DNA of 64,000 nt from Progne subis subis (GCA_022316685.1 JAKJHU010000360.1:1-64000); one strand, 5' to 3'; shown: positions 48,266-58,804, counted from the first letter of the stretch. Made by a program: numbers and translations. The notes: generated from the sequence alone by a model not told the origin.

Positions 48266-48450
48266 ACTAATCAAGGTAATTACAAGGACCGAGCATTAGT
48301 TTCCTGCATGCTTTCCCAGGCTGGGAACCAACAGAGTTGACTTCATGGAAAGTTGACTAGGGTGAACTCGGAACTCACTCTCTCAGCCAGAAGACTAGTT
48401 AAGGAGTGTTACTGATAACAAAGAAGAAAAGTTATACAACATTGATTATT

Positions 48451-48839
48451 TGTCACCCTGGTTTTTCTGAGTTTTTTAAAGCCTTTTGATTGTTCATAAG
48501 ATGGAGTCAGACTTTTTAGCTACTGTACAATATTAGGAGCAGTTTTTGCCTTTTCTCACACATGTAACATAAACAAATCCTTTGTTTTTCATTCTCTGTC
48601 CTTTGTTTGCATATTTCTGACCCGAAAACAATTGTAACTGACAGTTGGTCTGGCCATTCAGCTGGGAGGTGATAACTCCAGAAGCCAATCCACAGCCAGA
48701 CCCACAAATGTATAAAAAGTAAGAAATAAACAGGCAGAGGGGCTCTCGGCCTTGGCTCAGCCTTGGGCTCTCTCGGAGGAACGTCTCTGCTCTGCGAAAT
48801 CTCTCGTCTCCGTGTGGTTGCTTTGCATGTCCGATCACA
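48451..48839 (+). mobile_element. Solo LTR with target duplication ATTATT
   Basis: Starts TGTCACCC and ends CGATCACA. ATTATT lies at 48,445-48,450 and 48,840-48,845. TATAAAAAG (about 48,711) is followed closely by AATAAAC (about 48,725). 389 bp. Block A has the TTA microsatellite and no LTR at the same point. Confidence 0.93.
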
Positions 48840-48950
48840 ATTATTATAAATTACTTTGTTCTCATCTGCTTTTAGCATTTGTCTCTTACAAGTTTTCATC
48901 CATTCCTGTAGAAACCTAACCCTTTTTCCATTCCCCTCTGGCAGCTCCCA

Positions 48951-49940
48951 TCACTGGTGGTGGTTCGAGGGCATGGGGCAGCCCTTGATGCGGAACACGT
49001 GGATGTGCAGGTGGGCAGCAATTCTGGCTGCACACGCTGACACAGTATCGGAGCAGGTCAGACAGGGACAGGATCAGGGCAATCCAGAGGACAATATACT
49101 CATCAATAAAGCTGTTAAAATGCTTGGTCAAGGAACAGCAATGCTGGGCCTATGAATGCTGTGTTATATAAGTACATATCACTCTTGGCCATGTGGGCAA
49201 CCACCAGTTGATTTGTGATCTTGGCAGACACAAAGCCAAAAGTCAGGCTGTAGAGGCAGAGGTGCCTCTCAAAGAGCTGCACAGCAGATTTCTCGTAGAT
49301 CATTGCAGCCGAGACAATCATGGAGCCAATATGGAGAAAAGGTGAGAGGACACTTGTTCCTGCTATAGTGGATCTATTTTTGCCAACTCTAATTTGCACA
49401 GGAGAATATGGTTCCTGCCACAGTACAATGAGCTGGGGGTATTTTTACCTGAATGTTCAGTCTTGGAATTAGAGATTGGTAAAAAGGTGTTCCTCCAATC
49501 ACTGCCAGTAAATGCATGATTATTATGAAGATTTGTACTTTAGTCACATCAATCATGCCGAAGCGCAGTGTTCTTGAGATGTACGTCTGTCAGTGTGCGC
49601 AGTAGAACATGAATGTCACAGCAAAACAACAGAAGAACATCCAGTCAGGGTTGGTGTCCAGCTGCACAACAATACAAGTTCCCAAAACCACAAAGACTGT
49701 GGACAATGAATCACAGCTATGATCAAAAAGTTCTCCTAACGGAGTGCTGCTATTTGTCCTTCTTGCTTGTTTTCCATCTGTAGCATTGAGGGACTGGAAT
49801 GCCACAGGCACAAGCAATGAATGTCCCGGAAGGCGTCTGCCTTTGAAGATGTTGAGCAGTAACATACTAATAACAGAGTTGTTATTAGTATGTTATTAAC
49901 AGTTTGATGATGGTGATCAGATTGGGAGCAGTCCAGGCTG
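48951..49940 (-). pseudogene. CEPT1: Intronless CEPT1-like sequence inside a provirus (block C copy)
   Basis: This is the better-preserved copy of 1,445-2,358. Reading on the minus strand it covers the Ala-Pro-Asn-Leu-Ile-Thr-Ile-Ile region (about 49,930) and the complete CDP-alcohol phosphotransferase signature DG-x2-AR-x8-G-x3-D-x3-D (in the ORF 49,865-49,590). The membrane segments follow, and then the C-terminus, whose stop is TGA at 48,951-48,953, one codon beyond the natural end. It is intronless. Lesions: stops near 49,880, Trp to TGA after the CAH tripeptide, loss of about 9 codons before Val-Gly-Lys-Asn near 49,385, and a frameshift at 49,150. It joins gag capsid at about 49,941 with no poly(A) tract or target duplication of its own. 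Confidence 0.87.
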
Positions 49941-51060
49941 CAGAATTGATACTGCAGTATGAATCCAATCTAACATTGTTCGAGCATTTTTCAGATTTCA
50001 AGCTGTGCTCTTTTACTGTGTTTTTTTTTTTTTTTTACCTGTTGCAAGATTTTCCATTCATGCTGCTCACACACAGGATTGCCATCTCTGAACACGACAG
50101 GACACGCTACAGGACATGCCATGTGTCCTGCGGGTTCCCACTGTCCTTCGAGTACAGCATCACCTATAATTTTGGACCATCGAGTCACGGAGGGGGCAGG
50201 CAAAGGTGTTGCCTGGGAACTGCTTTCTGCAGTTTGTTCTAGCAGTTGTCGCATTGGAGTTAACTGGGAGCTGAAAGATGTTGGCTCCTCCTGATTTTTA
50301 GCATTTATTGTAGATAATTCTTGGGCCTTTTCCAGTAGCAGCTTAGTTGCTGCTTGCGCTCGCTCCTTCAGGCGCTGCATCACTGCCTGAATTTGATCAG
50401 TCAGTTCTTTTAAACCAGTCATGGGTTCTGTCCAGGGTTCTGCTGGGGGAAGCAGTGCTCCATCATCGAGGTCCTCCTCTAATTCATCCGGCAGCGGAAC
50501 AGCGTCTGGGGAAGGTGGTTAACAGCAGGGGTCACGGGTTCCCCTCTCTTGGTAGACCAGTGTCTCTTTGGGCACAGCCAGGAAAGGGGGGGGCACATGG
50601 CACATGTGTAGTGGTAGCAGTAGGGCTGGGAGTGGCTCCGGAGGGGTTTTGAAGCATTTTGGCTACTGTACTACACTGGGTTGCCGTCAGGCCTTTGATC
50701 GGGGGGAGCGCCTTGCTTCTGAGAAAAGCTCCAAGCCGGCTTTGTGGTGGTGGTGGCGGTGCGGGAGCAGCGCACCGGAGCTCAGGTGACGGGGATGGTC
50801 TGCGGGCCGGGAGCGGCGAGCCGGGCATCGGCCAGTGACGGTGCCGGGGCGCTGGAGGCGGCAGGAGGGCACGGCAGGGGCCCCTGCAGCTCCTCTCAAA
50901 CTTCACAGCATCGGGGGGTTGTTAAATGTCCATTTCCCTGCGCCCAGTTAATCAGCTTTTGCAGTACTTTTTCTGCTACTGCCTTTCCTCTCTCAGAATA
51001 TAATAATAAGCAACTTCAATGCGGCAGCAAATTCGCACTCCATGCTTGCCATCGTCAATG
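49941..51060 (-). pseudogene. gag: Betaretrovirus-like gag fused to CEPT1 (block C copy)
   Basis: Matrix start at about 51,052; matrix end (Leu-Ile-Asn-Trp-Ala-Gln-Glu) near 50,945. A proline-rich p10-like ORF (50,906-50,532) follows, then the ORF 50,422-49,991 with a Gln/Lys/Glu helix and the capsid start (Arg-Trp-Ser-Lys-Ile-Ile, Trp-Lys-Ile-Leu-Gln-Gln near 50,055). A T17 run (plus strand, about 50,020-50,037) shifts the frame. Capsid sequence resumes to about 49,941 and then changes to CEPT1 sequence without nucleocapsid, protease or RT. Confidence 0.75.
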
Positions 51061-51321
51061 GAGCAGGGAAGGGAGTACTCAGAGCTTTCCACTTTTTTTC
51101 AAGAAAACTGCCCCCTGCTCCCCCTACCAGCTCAGCCTCGCAATCTATTTGCAAGGACGGCGAGCTTCTATCTCAATGCTGATGCATCTCTCGGCAGATC
51201 AGCCTCTGACTGCTATTTTCTGGAGGGTCTCACCTCAATGCAGCTGCATCTGTCGGTGAGTTCAGCGTCCAACTGCTCAGCGTCCCACGGCTAATTTTCT
51301 CCTCCAGGTCGTCACCCCAAG

Positions 51322-51339
51322 GTCTGACGTTCAGTGCCA
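51322..51339 (-). promoter_or_regulatory. Primer binding site, tRNA-Lys-like (block C copy)
   Basis: The minus strand reads TGGCACTGAACGTCAGAC, eight bases from the LTR edge. With the block A copy, the shared form is TGGCGCTGAACGT, closest to the Lys-1,2 primer site among the standard sites. Confidence 0.5.
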
Positions 51340-51347
51340 ATTAAAGG

Positions 51348-51733
51348 TGATTTTGAAAAAAAACACTGGGAACAGCCAGAGTCAAACACCTTCTTCATAG
51401 AAGTAGTGGTGAATGTTCATTTTATTGAGGGTACAAAGGGTTCTTTTATACATACATCATTCTAGTGCATAAGCTGTTCACACGGCATTTTACTACATGT
51501 CATTGGCTATCTCCTCCTGTCCACAAGCTCCAGGCAGCTATACTATTGGATAGTGTTATCTGCATAAGTATTCCTTTGCAGTTACCCATTTACACTTTGT
51601 TGAGAGGCCATCAGCTTGTTCCCAGGCTCTTTGTCCTGGTTCTCAGGCTCAACGTCCTTGACAGTGCTGAAACAACAGAACTTTCCAAGCACTGGAAGGC
51701 CTCTCTGTGTCTGTCTCCAAAAATCCTGCTACA
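51348..51733 (-). mobile_element. 5' LTR of the CEPT1-carrying provirus (block C copy)
   Basis: Minus strand TGTAGCAGG at 51,733 to ...AAAATCA at 51,348, with TATAAAAG near 51,446 and CAATAAAA near 51,422. GTCAAGG lies directly outside (51,734-51,740). Confidence 0.82.
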
Positions 51734-53722
51734 GTCAAGGAACAAACAATCGTGTTTCAGCTGATTGTCATCAAAAACAATCCCAAGACGCTCCATGAAC
51801 TGCAACAGCTCTGTGGTTCCATTAATTGGGTTCAAACCCTTCTTGGAATTTCCTCAGAAGACCTCGCTCTGCTTTTTAACCTTCTGTGACGGAGCTGTGA
51901 ACTCAGTTCTCCTAGGAGCTTGACCCCTGAGGCAAGAAAGGCAATTACCTGCATCCAAGAGGTTCTGTCAGCCTGACAGGCCCACAGGTATGATCCATCT
52001 TTTCCATTTCTGATTGCAGTGTTAAGTAGAGTCCCACATTGGAGTGGACTGATTTTTCAATGGGACCCAGACTTAAAAGACCAGTTGCTCATCCTCGAAT
52101 AGGTTTTCCTTCAAGCACAACCAACTAAAACAGTAACCACACCGCAAGAAACCATGGCAGCAGTCATCTGTAAGGGCAGGGCTCGCTTCTGCTCTCTTGT
52201 GGGGTGTGACCTTGCATGCATCTACATGCCATTGGCAACTACTGAGGAGCTAGAGTTTCTGCTCCAAAATAATGACAACCTCCAGTTTGCCCTAGATATC
52301 TATCCAGGAAAAATTTCCATCCATATCCTGGCCACAAATTATTTAAAGCAGAACTTCATTTGGTTCCCAAATTCATTCAAGGTAAAACTCCTCTCGAAGC
52401 TGTGACAGTCTTTACAGACGGCTCAGGGTCTTCTCATAAGTCAGTCATGACTTGGAAAGACACTAGGACACAGAAGTGGGAGTCTGACGTCCGAGTAGTG
52501 GAAGGATCTCCACAAATTGCTGAGATGGCAGCCGTTGTCAGGGCATTAGAGAAGTTCAAAGACCAACTGTTTAACCTAATCACAGATTCAGCATATGTAG
52601 CTGGTATAGCTATGAGGGCTGAACATGCCTTTTTAAAGGAGGTGTCAAATAGAAACCTTTATAATTTGCTTTCTAAACTGATTTATCTTATCTCCCACAG
52701 AAAGCAACCATATCATGTCATGCATGTGAGGTCGCACACTGACCTTCCCCGTGCTATCGTGGACAGCAACAAGAGAGCAGAAGCACTGGCAATGGCGGCA
52801 CAAACACCAGCCCTCCCAGACACGTTCCAACAAGCCAAGCTCTCCCATCAATTTTATCATGAGATTGTCCCAGCACTAGTGAGGATGTTTCACCTCACCA
52901 GGGGACACGCCAAAGCTGTGGTGGGATCATGTCCGCAATCATATCTGACGTGTCTGTGTCTGCCAATCATACCAGGTGCCCTTTTTAGACAAAGGCATCA
53001 ACCCAGGAGGGCTCAATAGTAATGAACTGTGGGAGACGGACGTTACACATATTCCATCTTTTGGTAGGCAGAAGTATATTCACATGTCAGTAGATACGTT
53101 CTCAGGCGCAGATTTCGCCTCAGCACATGTGGGTGAAAGCATCTGCTTTGTTAAAAGACATTTCTTATTGGCCTTTGCAACTCTGGAAATTCCCCAGAAA
53201 ATTAAAACAGACAATGGCCCGGCCTACTCCTCAAAACAGCTAAAGGCATTCTTCCAAGATTGGGGCATCAGACATAACAAATGGATACTGTGCTCTCCCA
53301 CAGGACAATCAGTCGCTGAGAGGACACATCAGACTCTTAAGAGAGTCCTTCACCAACAGCAGGGAGGTTCAGAGACACTTCCTCCCATTGAGAGGCTCTG
53401 CAAGGCACTTGATGTAATGAACTTTGTAAATTGTTCAAGCACTGAGCCTAATGCCCCCGTTGTCAGGCACTTCTCGAATTCAGCCTAAGCTAGGCTTGAA
53501 GAGAAGCTGCCTGTGTTGATCAAGGACCCAGAAACACATCAAATATCAGGCCCTCTTCGGTTGATTACCTGGGGTAGAGGGTACACATGTATATCCATGC
53601 CTACAGGCCCTAGGTGGCTTCCTGCAAAGAACATCAAACTTTACCTAGGACCCATAGATACTAACAAAGCCAATTCTGAGCAAAATACAGAGTCACCAAA
53701 GGTGCAGCAGACAGCCACTTAG
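51734..53722 (+). pseudogene. pol: Pol fragment: RT connection, RNase H, integrase (block C copy)
   Basis: Same extent as 4,124-6,211. Open parts are the RT thumb (to 51,889), RT connection (52,154-52,405), RNase H plus integrase zinc region (52,360-53,019), integrase core (52,976-53,488) and C-terminal domain (53,513-53,722). The RNase H residues (Asp of FTDGSG, Glu, Asp of DSAY) and all three core residues (Asp of WETDVTH, Asp of KTDNGP, Glu of VAERTH) remain. The zinc site has Cys-Pro-Gln-Ser in place of Cys-Pro-Gln-Cys. Frameshifts at about 52,395 and 53,000 and a TAA at 53,486 disable it. Confidence 0.82.
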
Positions 53723-54013
53723 AAGAGGAGGAGAAGATGGCCGGTCCCACAAAGGACAGCTCAGTGTCCTGTGACCAGCCAAGAGACAAGACAAGCAAGG
53801 CCTACCAGATGCAACAAAAACTAAGAAAAGAAGTGATTTCTTTCCTTACCCTTTATTCCTTACCCTTATTTCCTTACCCTCTCCCACAAAATCCTTTTAC
53901 CCAAACTATGTTAACTTTATTTAAAAATATCTCTTCTATTTGTTAAACTACTAAATTGTTGTTTTTTATTGATATCAAACACTAACCCACCGTCCTGCAA
54001 AAAGAGACAAAGT

Positions 54014-54664
54014 ATGGAGACAAGTCATATTCTCCTGCTGATTGTTTCTATCATCACCACCCAGACCGTGGTCCAGGCAATAGAACACCCAGAAACAGAT
54101 GCTGCAGCGCAGAAGATGCTGCGATACGCTATTGCCCAGCATGACAAAAGTAATTACCATCTGTTCCCAAGCCAAATTGTAAAGGTCATAAAGGCAGAAA
54201 AGCAAGTTGCAGGAGGAATCAAATATAACATAGTGGTGAAATTAAAACAAGATTACAAGTATGAACTATGTAACTTAGTGGTATTTCATACACCATGGAA
54301 GAACTCAATACAAATACTAAAAGACCAATGCCAAAAGAGTGAGCCCCCAACCAACACTCCTGATCCGAAAAAGACTGATACAAACACTCAAAACCCTCTA
54401 ACAACTAACTTTAGACATAAAAGCAAAGACCAAGTCACAGAACAGATAGCTGCTGAAAAAATTTATAAAACTCCTTTTTTCTTTGTTATTACTGTAACCA
54501 TTCTTTTACTGCCTTTATCCATCTATCTTTATCATTTATATCATCGCAAACATGTTATTAACACTGTCTTTTCAGTTTTTCAACAGGGAGGGGAGAACAA
54601 ACTAGACAAAGACAGTAAAGGATCAGAGGACGATCCAAATAACCTGCCAAACACCCCCCCTTGA
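54014..54664 (+). CDS. ERV-encoded, membrane-anchored cystatin (216 aa), intact
   Basis: A cystatin-superfamily domain, a cysteine-protease (cathepsin) inhibitor fold, in a retroviral genome between integrase and env. Predicted signal peptide at residues 1-22. The helix and strand that open type-2 cystatins follow (about 32-62), with the first inhibitory loop Gln-Val-Ala-Gly-Gly (64-68) and the second loop Pro-Trp (94-95). Cys86 and Cys106 match the C-terminal disulfide. About 23 residues holding the first disulfide of ordinary type-2 cystatins are missing between 77 and 83, and the N-terminal Gly of the trunk is absent. A Pro/Thr-rich stalk (109-150), one transmembrane helix (about 154-176) and an acidic cytoplasmic tail follow. 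The frame is open 15 codons further upstream, but this ATG is directly before the signal peptide. A branch-point-like CACTAAC lies just upstream. Activity is untested. Confidence 0.9.
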   Translation: METSHILLLIVSIITTQTVVQAIEHPETDAAAQKMLRYAIAQHDKSNYHLFPSQIVKVIKAEKQVAGGIKYNIVVKLKQDYKYELCNLVVFHTPWKNSIQILKDQCQKSEPPTNTPDPKKTDTNTQNPLTTNFRHKSKDQVTEQIAAEKIYKTPFFFVITVTILLLPLSIYLYHLYHRKHVINTVFSVFQQGGENKLDKDSKGSEDDPNNLPNTPP

Positions 54665-54790
54665 AGGGACAGCAGTTTAAATTTCTTTTATCTTACCCCC
54701 CTCAAAAACTTCCCCAGATACCTGTTTCCCGTACCCCTTCTTTTCCTAAAGTTCCCTAGTTGCCTAAATAATATGTTGATAGTTTAAACT

Positions 54791-54805
54791 AGTTTTTCTT
54801 TTTAG
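54791..54805 (+). promoter_or_regulatory. Probable env splice acceptor (block C copy)
   Basis: AGTTTTTCTTTTTAG, 27 bases before the env ATG and identical to the block A site. It lies between the cystatin stop and env, so each would be reached by a different spliced RNA. Confidence 0.5.
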
Positions 54806-54832
54806 AAGCAAACCCCAAAGGACCCCTCTGAG

Positions 54833-55615
54833 ATGAGAGGCAGTTACCGTGTCACAGTGATGCGGATGCTCCTCACACTCCTCATGCTCCTCAACATCAA
54901 AGCATGGAAGATCGGACAACCACCAGAAAATGTGTGGGTGACACTTGCCAAGACCCTCCGGCAAGACAATTTGTGCCTGTCCATGGGCTCCGTCAGCAGT
55001 CCTCTGTCGTCGTGCCTGGTAGGAATCCCATTCGGAATCAACGAGCCATCACCTCCGCATCCCTTTGCAGGGAACTGGCCTGCCCTGCCCACCGCAGAGA
55101 AAGGACCAGCCCGAGGAGCCTGGGAACAGTGGGTGAAGCTCATACCCAAAGCTACAACAGACGCTCACAAAGAAAACCCAGTAGCAAACTCCGAGTCCCA
55201 AGAGCTTGATCTGCTTGTCTCAGCAAAAGCTAGTCATTGTTTTAATTTTCACTTTCAAAATACGGCCTCTAGTTACAAAAATCAAAGTAAACCCCCTAAA
55301 CAAAATTTTCAATTCGGTCAACAGTGCAACTACACAACAAAAATTCCATTTGACACTTCTGGCTTCCTTATTCCCAGGGCACTTCCCAAGGGTGTGTTCC
55401 TGATTTGCGGCGATAGGGCGTGGGCAGGAATCCCTTCCCGCATCCAAGGAGGTCCATGCACCTTTGGCCAACTTACAACACTCACCCCAAACATTACTCT
55501 CTTACAAGAATGGAAACAAAAGAATAAATTTGCCCGTCCAAAAAGATCCTATACCCAATTTGATGAAAATTTTGATGCCACCCTTTTTGATTGGTGTCCT
55601 TGGGTGACTTTATGA
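54833..55615 (+). CDS. env: env surface-subunit N-terminal ORF, truncated, 260 aa
   Basis: An open frame with a Leu-rich signal peptide (about residues 8-25), then a surface-subunit domain with Asn-Val-Trp-Val-Thr-Leu, several cysteines, and a Cys-Gly-Asp-Arg...Trp-Ala-Gly-Ile-Pro segment near residue 190. It ends in Trp-Cys-Pro-Trp followed by a stop, where LTR-like DNA begins. It lacks the rest of the surface subunit and the whole fusion subunit. If made, it would be a secreted fragment. Block A has the same end, so the truncation is older than the duplication. Confidence 0.75.
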   Translation: MRGSYRVTVMRMLLTLLMLLNIKAWKIGQPPENVWVTLAKTLRQDNLCLSMGSVSSPLSSCLVGIPFGINEPSPPHPFAGNWPALPTAEKGPARGAWEQWVKLIPKATTDAHKENPVANSESQELDLLVSAKASHCFNFHFQNTASSYKNQSKPPKQNFQFGQQCNYTTKIPFDTSGFLIPRALPKGVFLICGDRAWAGIPSRIQGGPCTFGQLTTLTPNITLLQEWKQKNKFARPKRSYTQFDENFDATLFDWCPWVTL

Positions 55616-56229
55616 TGCTTGTATCCCCAGTCGTCTGCTCTGTTTGTGCTGTATATTGAGTTCTGTGCCTTTAAGACTGGTTCTAAGAGCAAGGAGAAGC
55701 ACGAAGTTTGTTTTGAGAAAATTGCCTGACTCCTCCACATTCTTCTCTAGACGGGGTGTTCAGCAGAGATTTTTTTTGCTTTTAGTTTCAGCTAGCTAGG
55801 GCAGAGAAGTTCCCTGGACTGTTTTTTTTTCTTTCTTTTTCCTTGGAACTGTTTAAACCTGGTCTGAACTGAAAAAACCCAGGGGAGCACTGGGGGCTAC
55901 ACCTGCAGCCCACCAGGGCCTGGACCTCGGCATTTTCCAGCAGCGCCGGAGGGACTGGGACTGAGGAGAGACTGAGAGAGAGCCGAGCTCCACCCACGGC
56001 AAGGACTTTCTTAATTTGCCATCTCAGTCCAGAACGAGAGGTTTTATTGTTTAATATTATTCATTCTTTATACTTGTATGCACTTTGTTCGTTAAGTAAA
56101 ATAGTTTTTTCCACTTTTCTCCAAAGAAGTTTTTTACTGGACTGTTTGGATGGAGGGGTCAATTGGGTTTGCTTCCCAGAGGGATCCCATTCAGGGGTTT
56201 TCTCCCAAATTTGTCCCTAAACCAGAACA
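55616..56229 (+). mobile_element. LTR fragment downstream of env (block C copy)
   Basis: Collinear with 8,000-8,643, including the TTTAAG box, a T-rich stretch (55,822-55,845) and the AACCAGAACA end at the satellite. Confidence 0.55.
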
Positions 56230-58287
56230 GAGTGATTGAGACCAAATCGACAGAGATGAAATGAGGCACAATGAAAAGGACCAAAACTTGCCAAAAGTAC
56301 TCCAATTGAAATGCTGCAATCAGGCAAGAAGTGGAAATAAAGGAAGGAAGGAGAGAAAATGAAATTGAGGAAATGCAAGCTTAAAATGAAAAAGCAAAAA
56401 ATGTTTAAAGCATGTGAAAAGCAAAAAGTGAATGGGATGACAAGAAGTGCAGGGAAAGGGGTTGAAACTTGCCCAATTAATCTTCCTTGAAACCTTGAAA
56501 ACAGGGAACAAAGTTTAACAAGCGCTCAGGAAAGGAGATATTGTGAGAAACAGTGCGAGTGAAAACAACTGAGATAATCTGGAACCAGAGTGATTGAGAC
56601 CAAATAGACAAAGATGAAATGAAGGTTACTGAAAAGGGCCAACACGTTCCAAACGTACTCCAACTCAAATTCTGCAATTAGTCAAGAAATGGAAATAAAT
56701 GATGGAGAGGGAAAAAAATCTAAAAAATGAAAACTTAAAATGAAAAAGAGAAAATTTTGAAAGCATGTGAAAAAAAAAGTTGATGGTATGAGAAAAAGTG
56801 ATGGAAAAGGGATGGAATCTATCTACATTAATCTTCATTGACTTTGCAAGATTTCATTCACTTTCCCAAAAGGAACACTTTCCTTTTGGGAAACGGAATG
56901 AAAACTTGAAAACAGGGAACAAAGTCTAACAAACAATGAGGAAAGGAGATATGAGGAGAAACAATGTGAATGAAAACAACTGAGATAATTTGGAACCGGA
57001 GTTATTGAGATCAAATGGACTGAGCTGAAATGAGGGGCACTGAAAAGGACCAACACTTGCCAAACATATGCCAATTCAAATGCTGCAATCAGGCAAGAAA
57101 TGGAAATAAATGAAGGAGAGGAAAATAAATTGAAGAAATGCAAGCTTAAAATGAAAATAGGAAAATTTTGAAAGCACATGAAAAGCAAAAAGTGAATGGG
57201 ATAATAGGAAGTGCAGGGTAAACAACTGAAGCTTGCCCAATTTATCTTCATGAAAATCTTGAAAACAGAGGAAAAAAATAACAAACACTCAGGAAAGGAG
57301 ATATGGTGTGAAACAACCTGAATAAATACAAAAAGGAGAAATTTTGGAACCAGAGTGATTGTGGCCAAATGGACGGAGCTGAAATGAGGGGCACTGAAAA
57401 GGACCAACACTTGCCAAATGAACTCCAAGTCATGTGCTGAAATCCGTCAAGAAATGGAAATAAAAAAAGGAGATGAAAAGAAATCCAAGAAATGCAGGCT
57501 TAAAATGAAAAAGGGAAAAATTTGAAAGAATGTGTAATTACAAAATGAATGCGATGACAAGAAGTGCAGGGAAAGGGACAGAGGCTTACCAAAGTAATCC
57601 TAATTGAAATTGCAATATTTCATTCCTTTCCCAAAAGGAAAGTCGTCCTTTTGGGAAAGGGAGTGAAATATTAAAATCAGGGAACCAATAAGAAGAAATG
57701 CTCAGGAAAGGAGATATGATGAAAAAGAATGCAAATTAAATCAACTGAGATAACTTGGAACTGGAGTGATTGTGGCCAAATGGACTGAGATTAAATGAGG
57801 GGCACTGAAAAGGAAAAATATTTGGCAAACATACTCCAATTCAAATGCTGTAATTAGGCAAGAAATGGAAATAAATGAAGGAGAGGAAAAGAAATGGAAG
57901 AAATGCAAACTTAAAACAAAAAAAGGAAAAATTTTGAAAGCACGTGAAAAGCACAAAATGGATAGTATGACAAGAAGTGCAGGGAAAGGGACAGAAACTT
58001 GCCCAATTAATCTTCATTGAAATGGCAAGATTTCATTCCCTTCAGAAAGTCTTCCTTTCGGGAAAGGGAATGAAATCTTGAAAACAGGGAACAAAGTCGA
58101 ACAAACGCTCAGGAAAGGAGATATGATGAGAAACAGTGCGAATGAAACAACCGAGAATATTTGGAACCGGAATGATTGAGACCAAATGGACTGAGCTGAA
58201 ATGAGGGGCACTGAAAATGACCAACTTTTGCCAAAATACTCCAATTCAAATGCTAACATCAGGCAAGAAATGAAAATAAAAGAAGGA
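56230..58287. repeat. Satellite array, ~415-bp period, about 5 units
   Basis: Markers at about 56,323, 56,685, 57,095, 57,450, 57,870 and 58,263. The hairpin pair is visible at 56,856-56,900, 57,620-57,665 and 58,033-58,075. This array has about two more units than block A. Confidence 0.93.
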
Positions 58288-58804
58288 TGTTGCGGTTCCT
58301 TAAGCGTGGTCTCCACGCTCGCCCGGGCTAGCTCAGGCACCGTGGTGTGGAAAGGTACGGACAGCTGGCCGTGCCAGCTAACCCGATCCTGTGGGGCCTT
58401 GGATCCCACACGACCTCGGCAGCAGGCACAGGTGGTGCAGGGCAACGACGGTGGAGATAGAAATGCAGACTCTGCTGAACGGGTCACAAGATTTAATTGG
58501 AGCCCCGGCGTGGGACCTCCCGACCTCCAGGTAACTGCCTAGGCAGAGACCCCCAGGCTGCTTGCCAGCAGCTTTTATCTGGGGGTGGAACCAGGAGAAG
58601 AGGCAGTGGGTGAGCAAATCAGGGATCACCAGGGAGGTGTCACATGGATGAATGATATTTTCATAAACCATGCACAAATGCTGAAGAGAGAGCCCCTCTG
58701 GATCTGACCTATCACTCGATGCCCTTGGAAGAACTTTCTAGCTCCAGGGGAAGGCCCCAAGATGACAGGCAGACCCCAGACGAGGGGGGAGAGGGGGATT
58801 GACA
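58288..58804 (-). mobile_element. Minus-strand LTR at the satellite edge (copy C)
   Basis: Minus strand TGTCAATCCCC at 58,804 to CCGCAACA at 58,288, with both ends canonical. Promoter box GATAAAAG near 58,573 and AATTAAA near 58,492. Confidence 0.78.

Noticed and set aside
48951..49940. A functional CEPT1 gene
   Set aside because: In-frame stops, deletion and frameshift, missing N-terminus, no host promoter and no introns.
48951..49940. CHPT1, the paralogue, as the source
   Set aside because: The C-terminal tail and the Asn-Ile-Gln / Phe-Gly-Phe-Val stretches fit CEPT1 better from recall; a database search would decide.
54014..54664. Cathelicidin or fetuin-type cystatin-like domain
   Set aside because: The inhibitory QVAGG and Pro-Trp loops and the C-terminal Cys spacing fit true type-2 cystatins; cathelin domains lack these loops.
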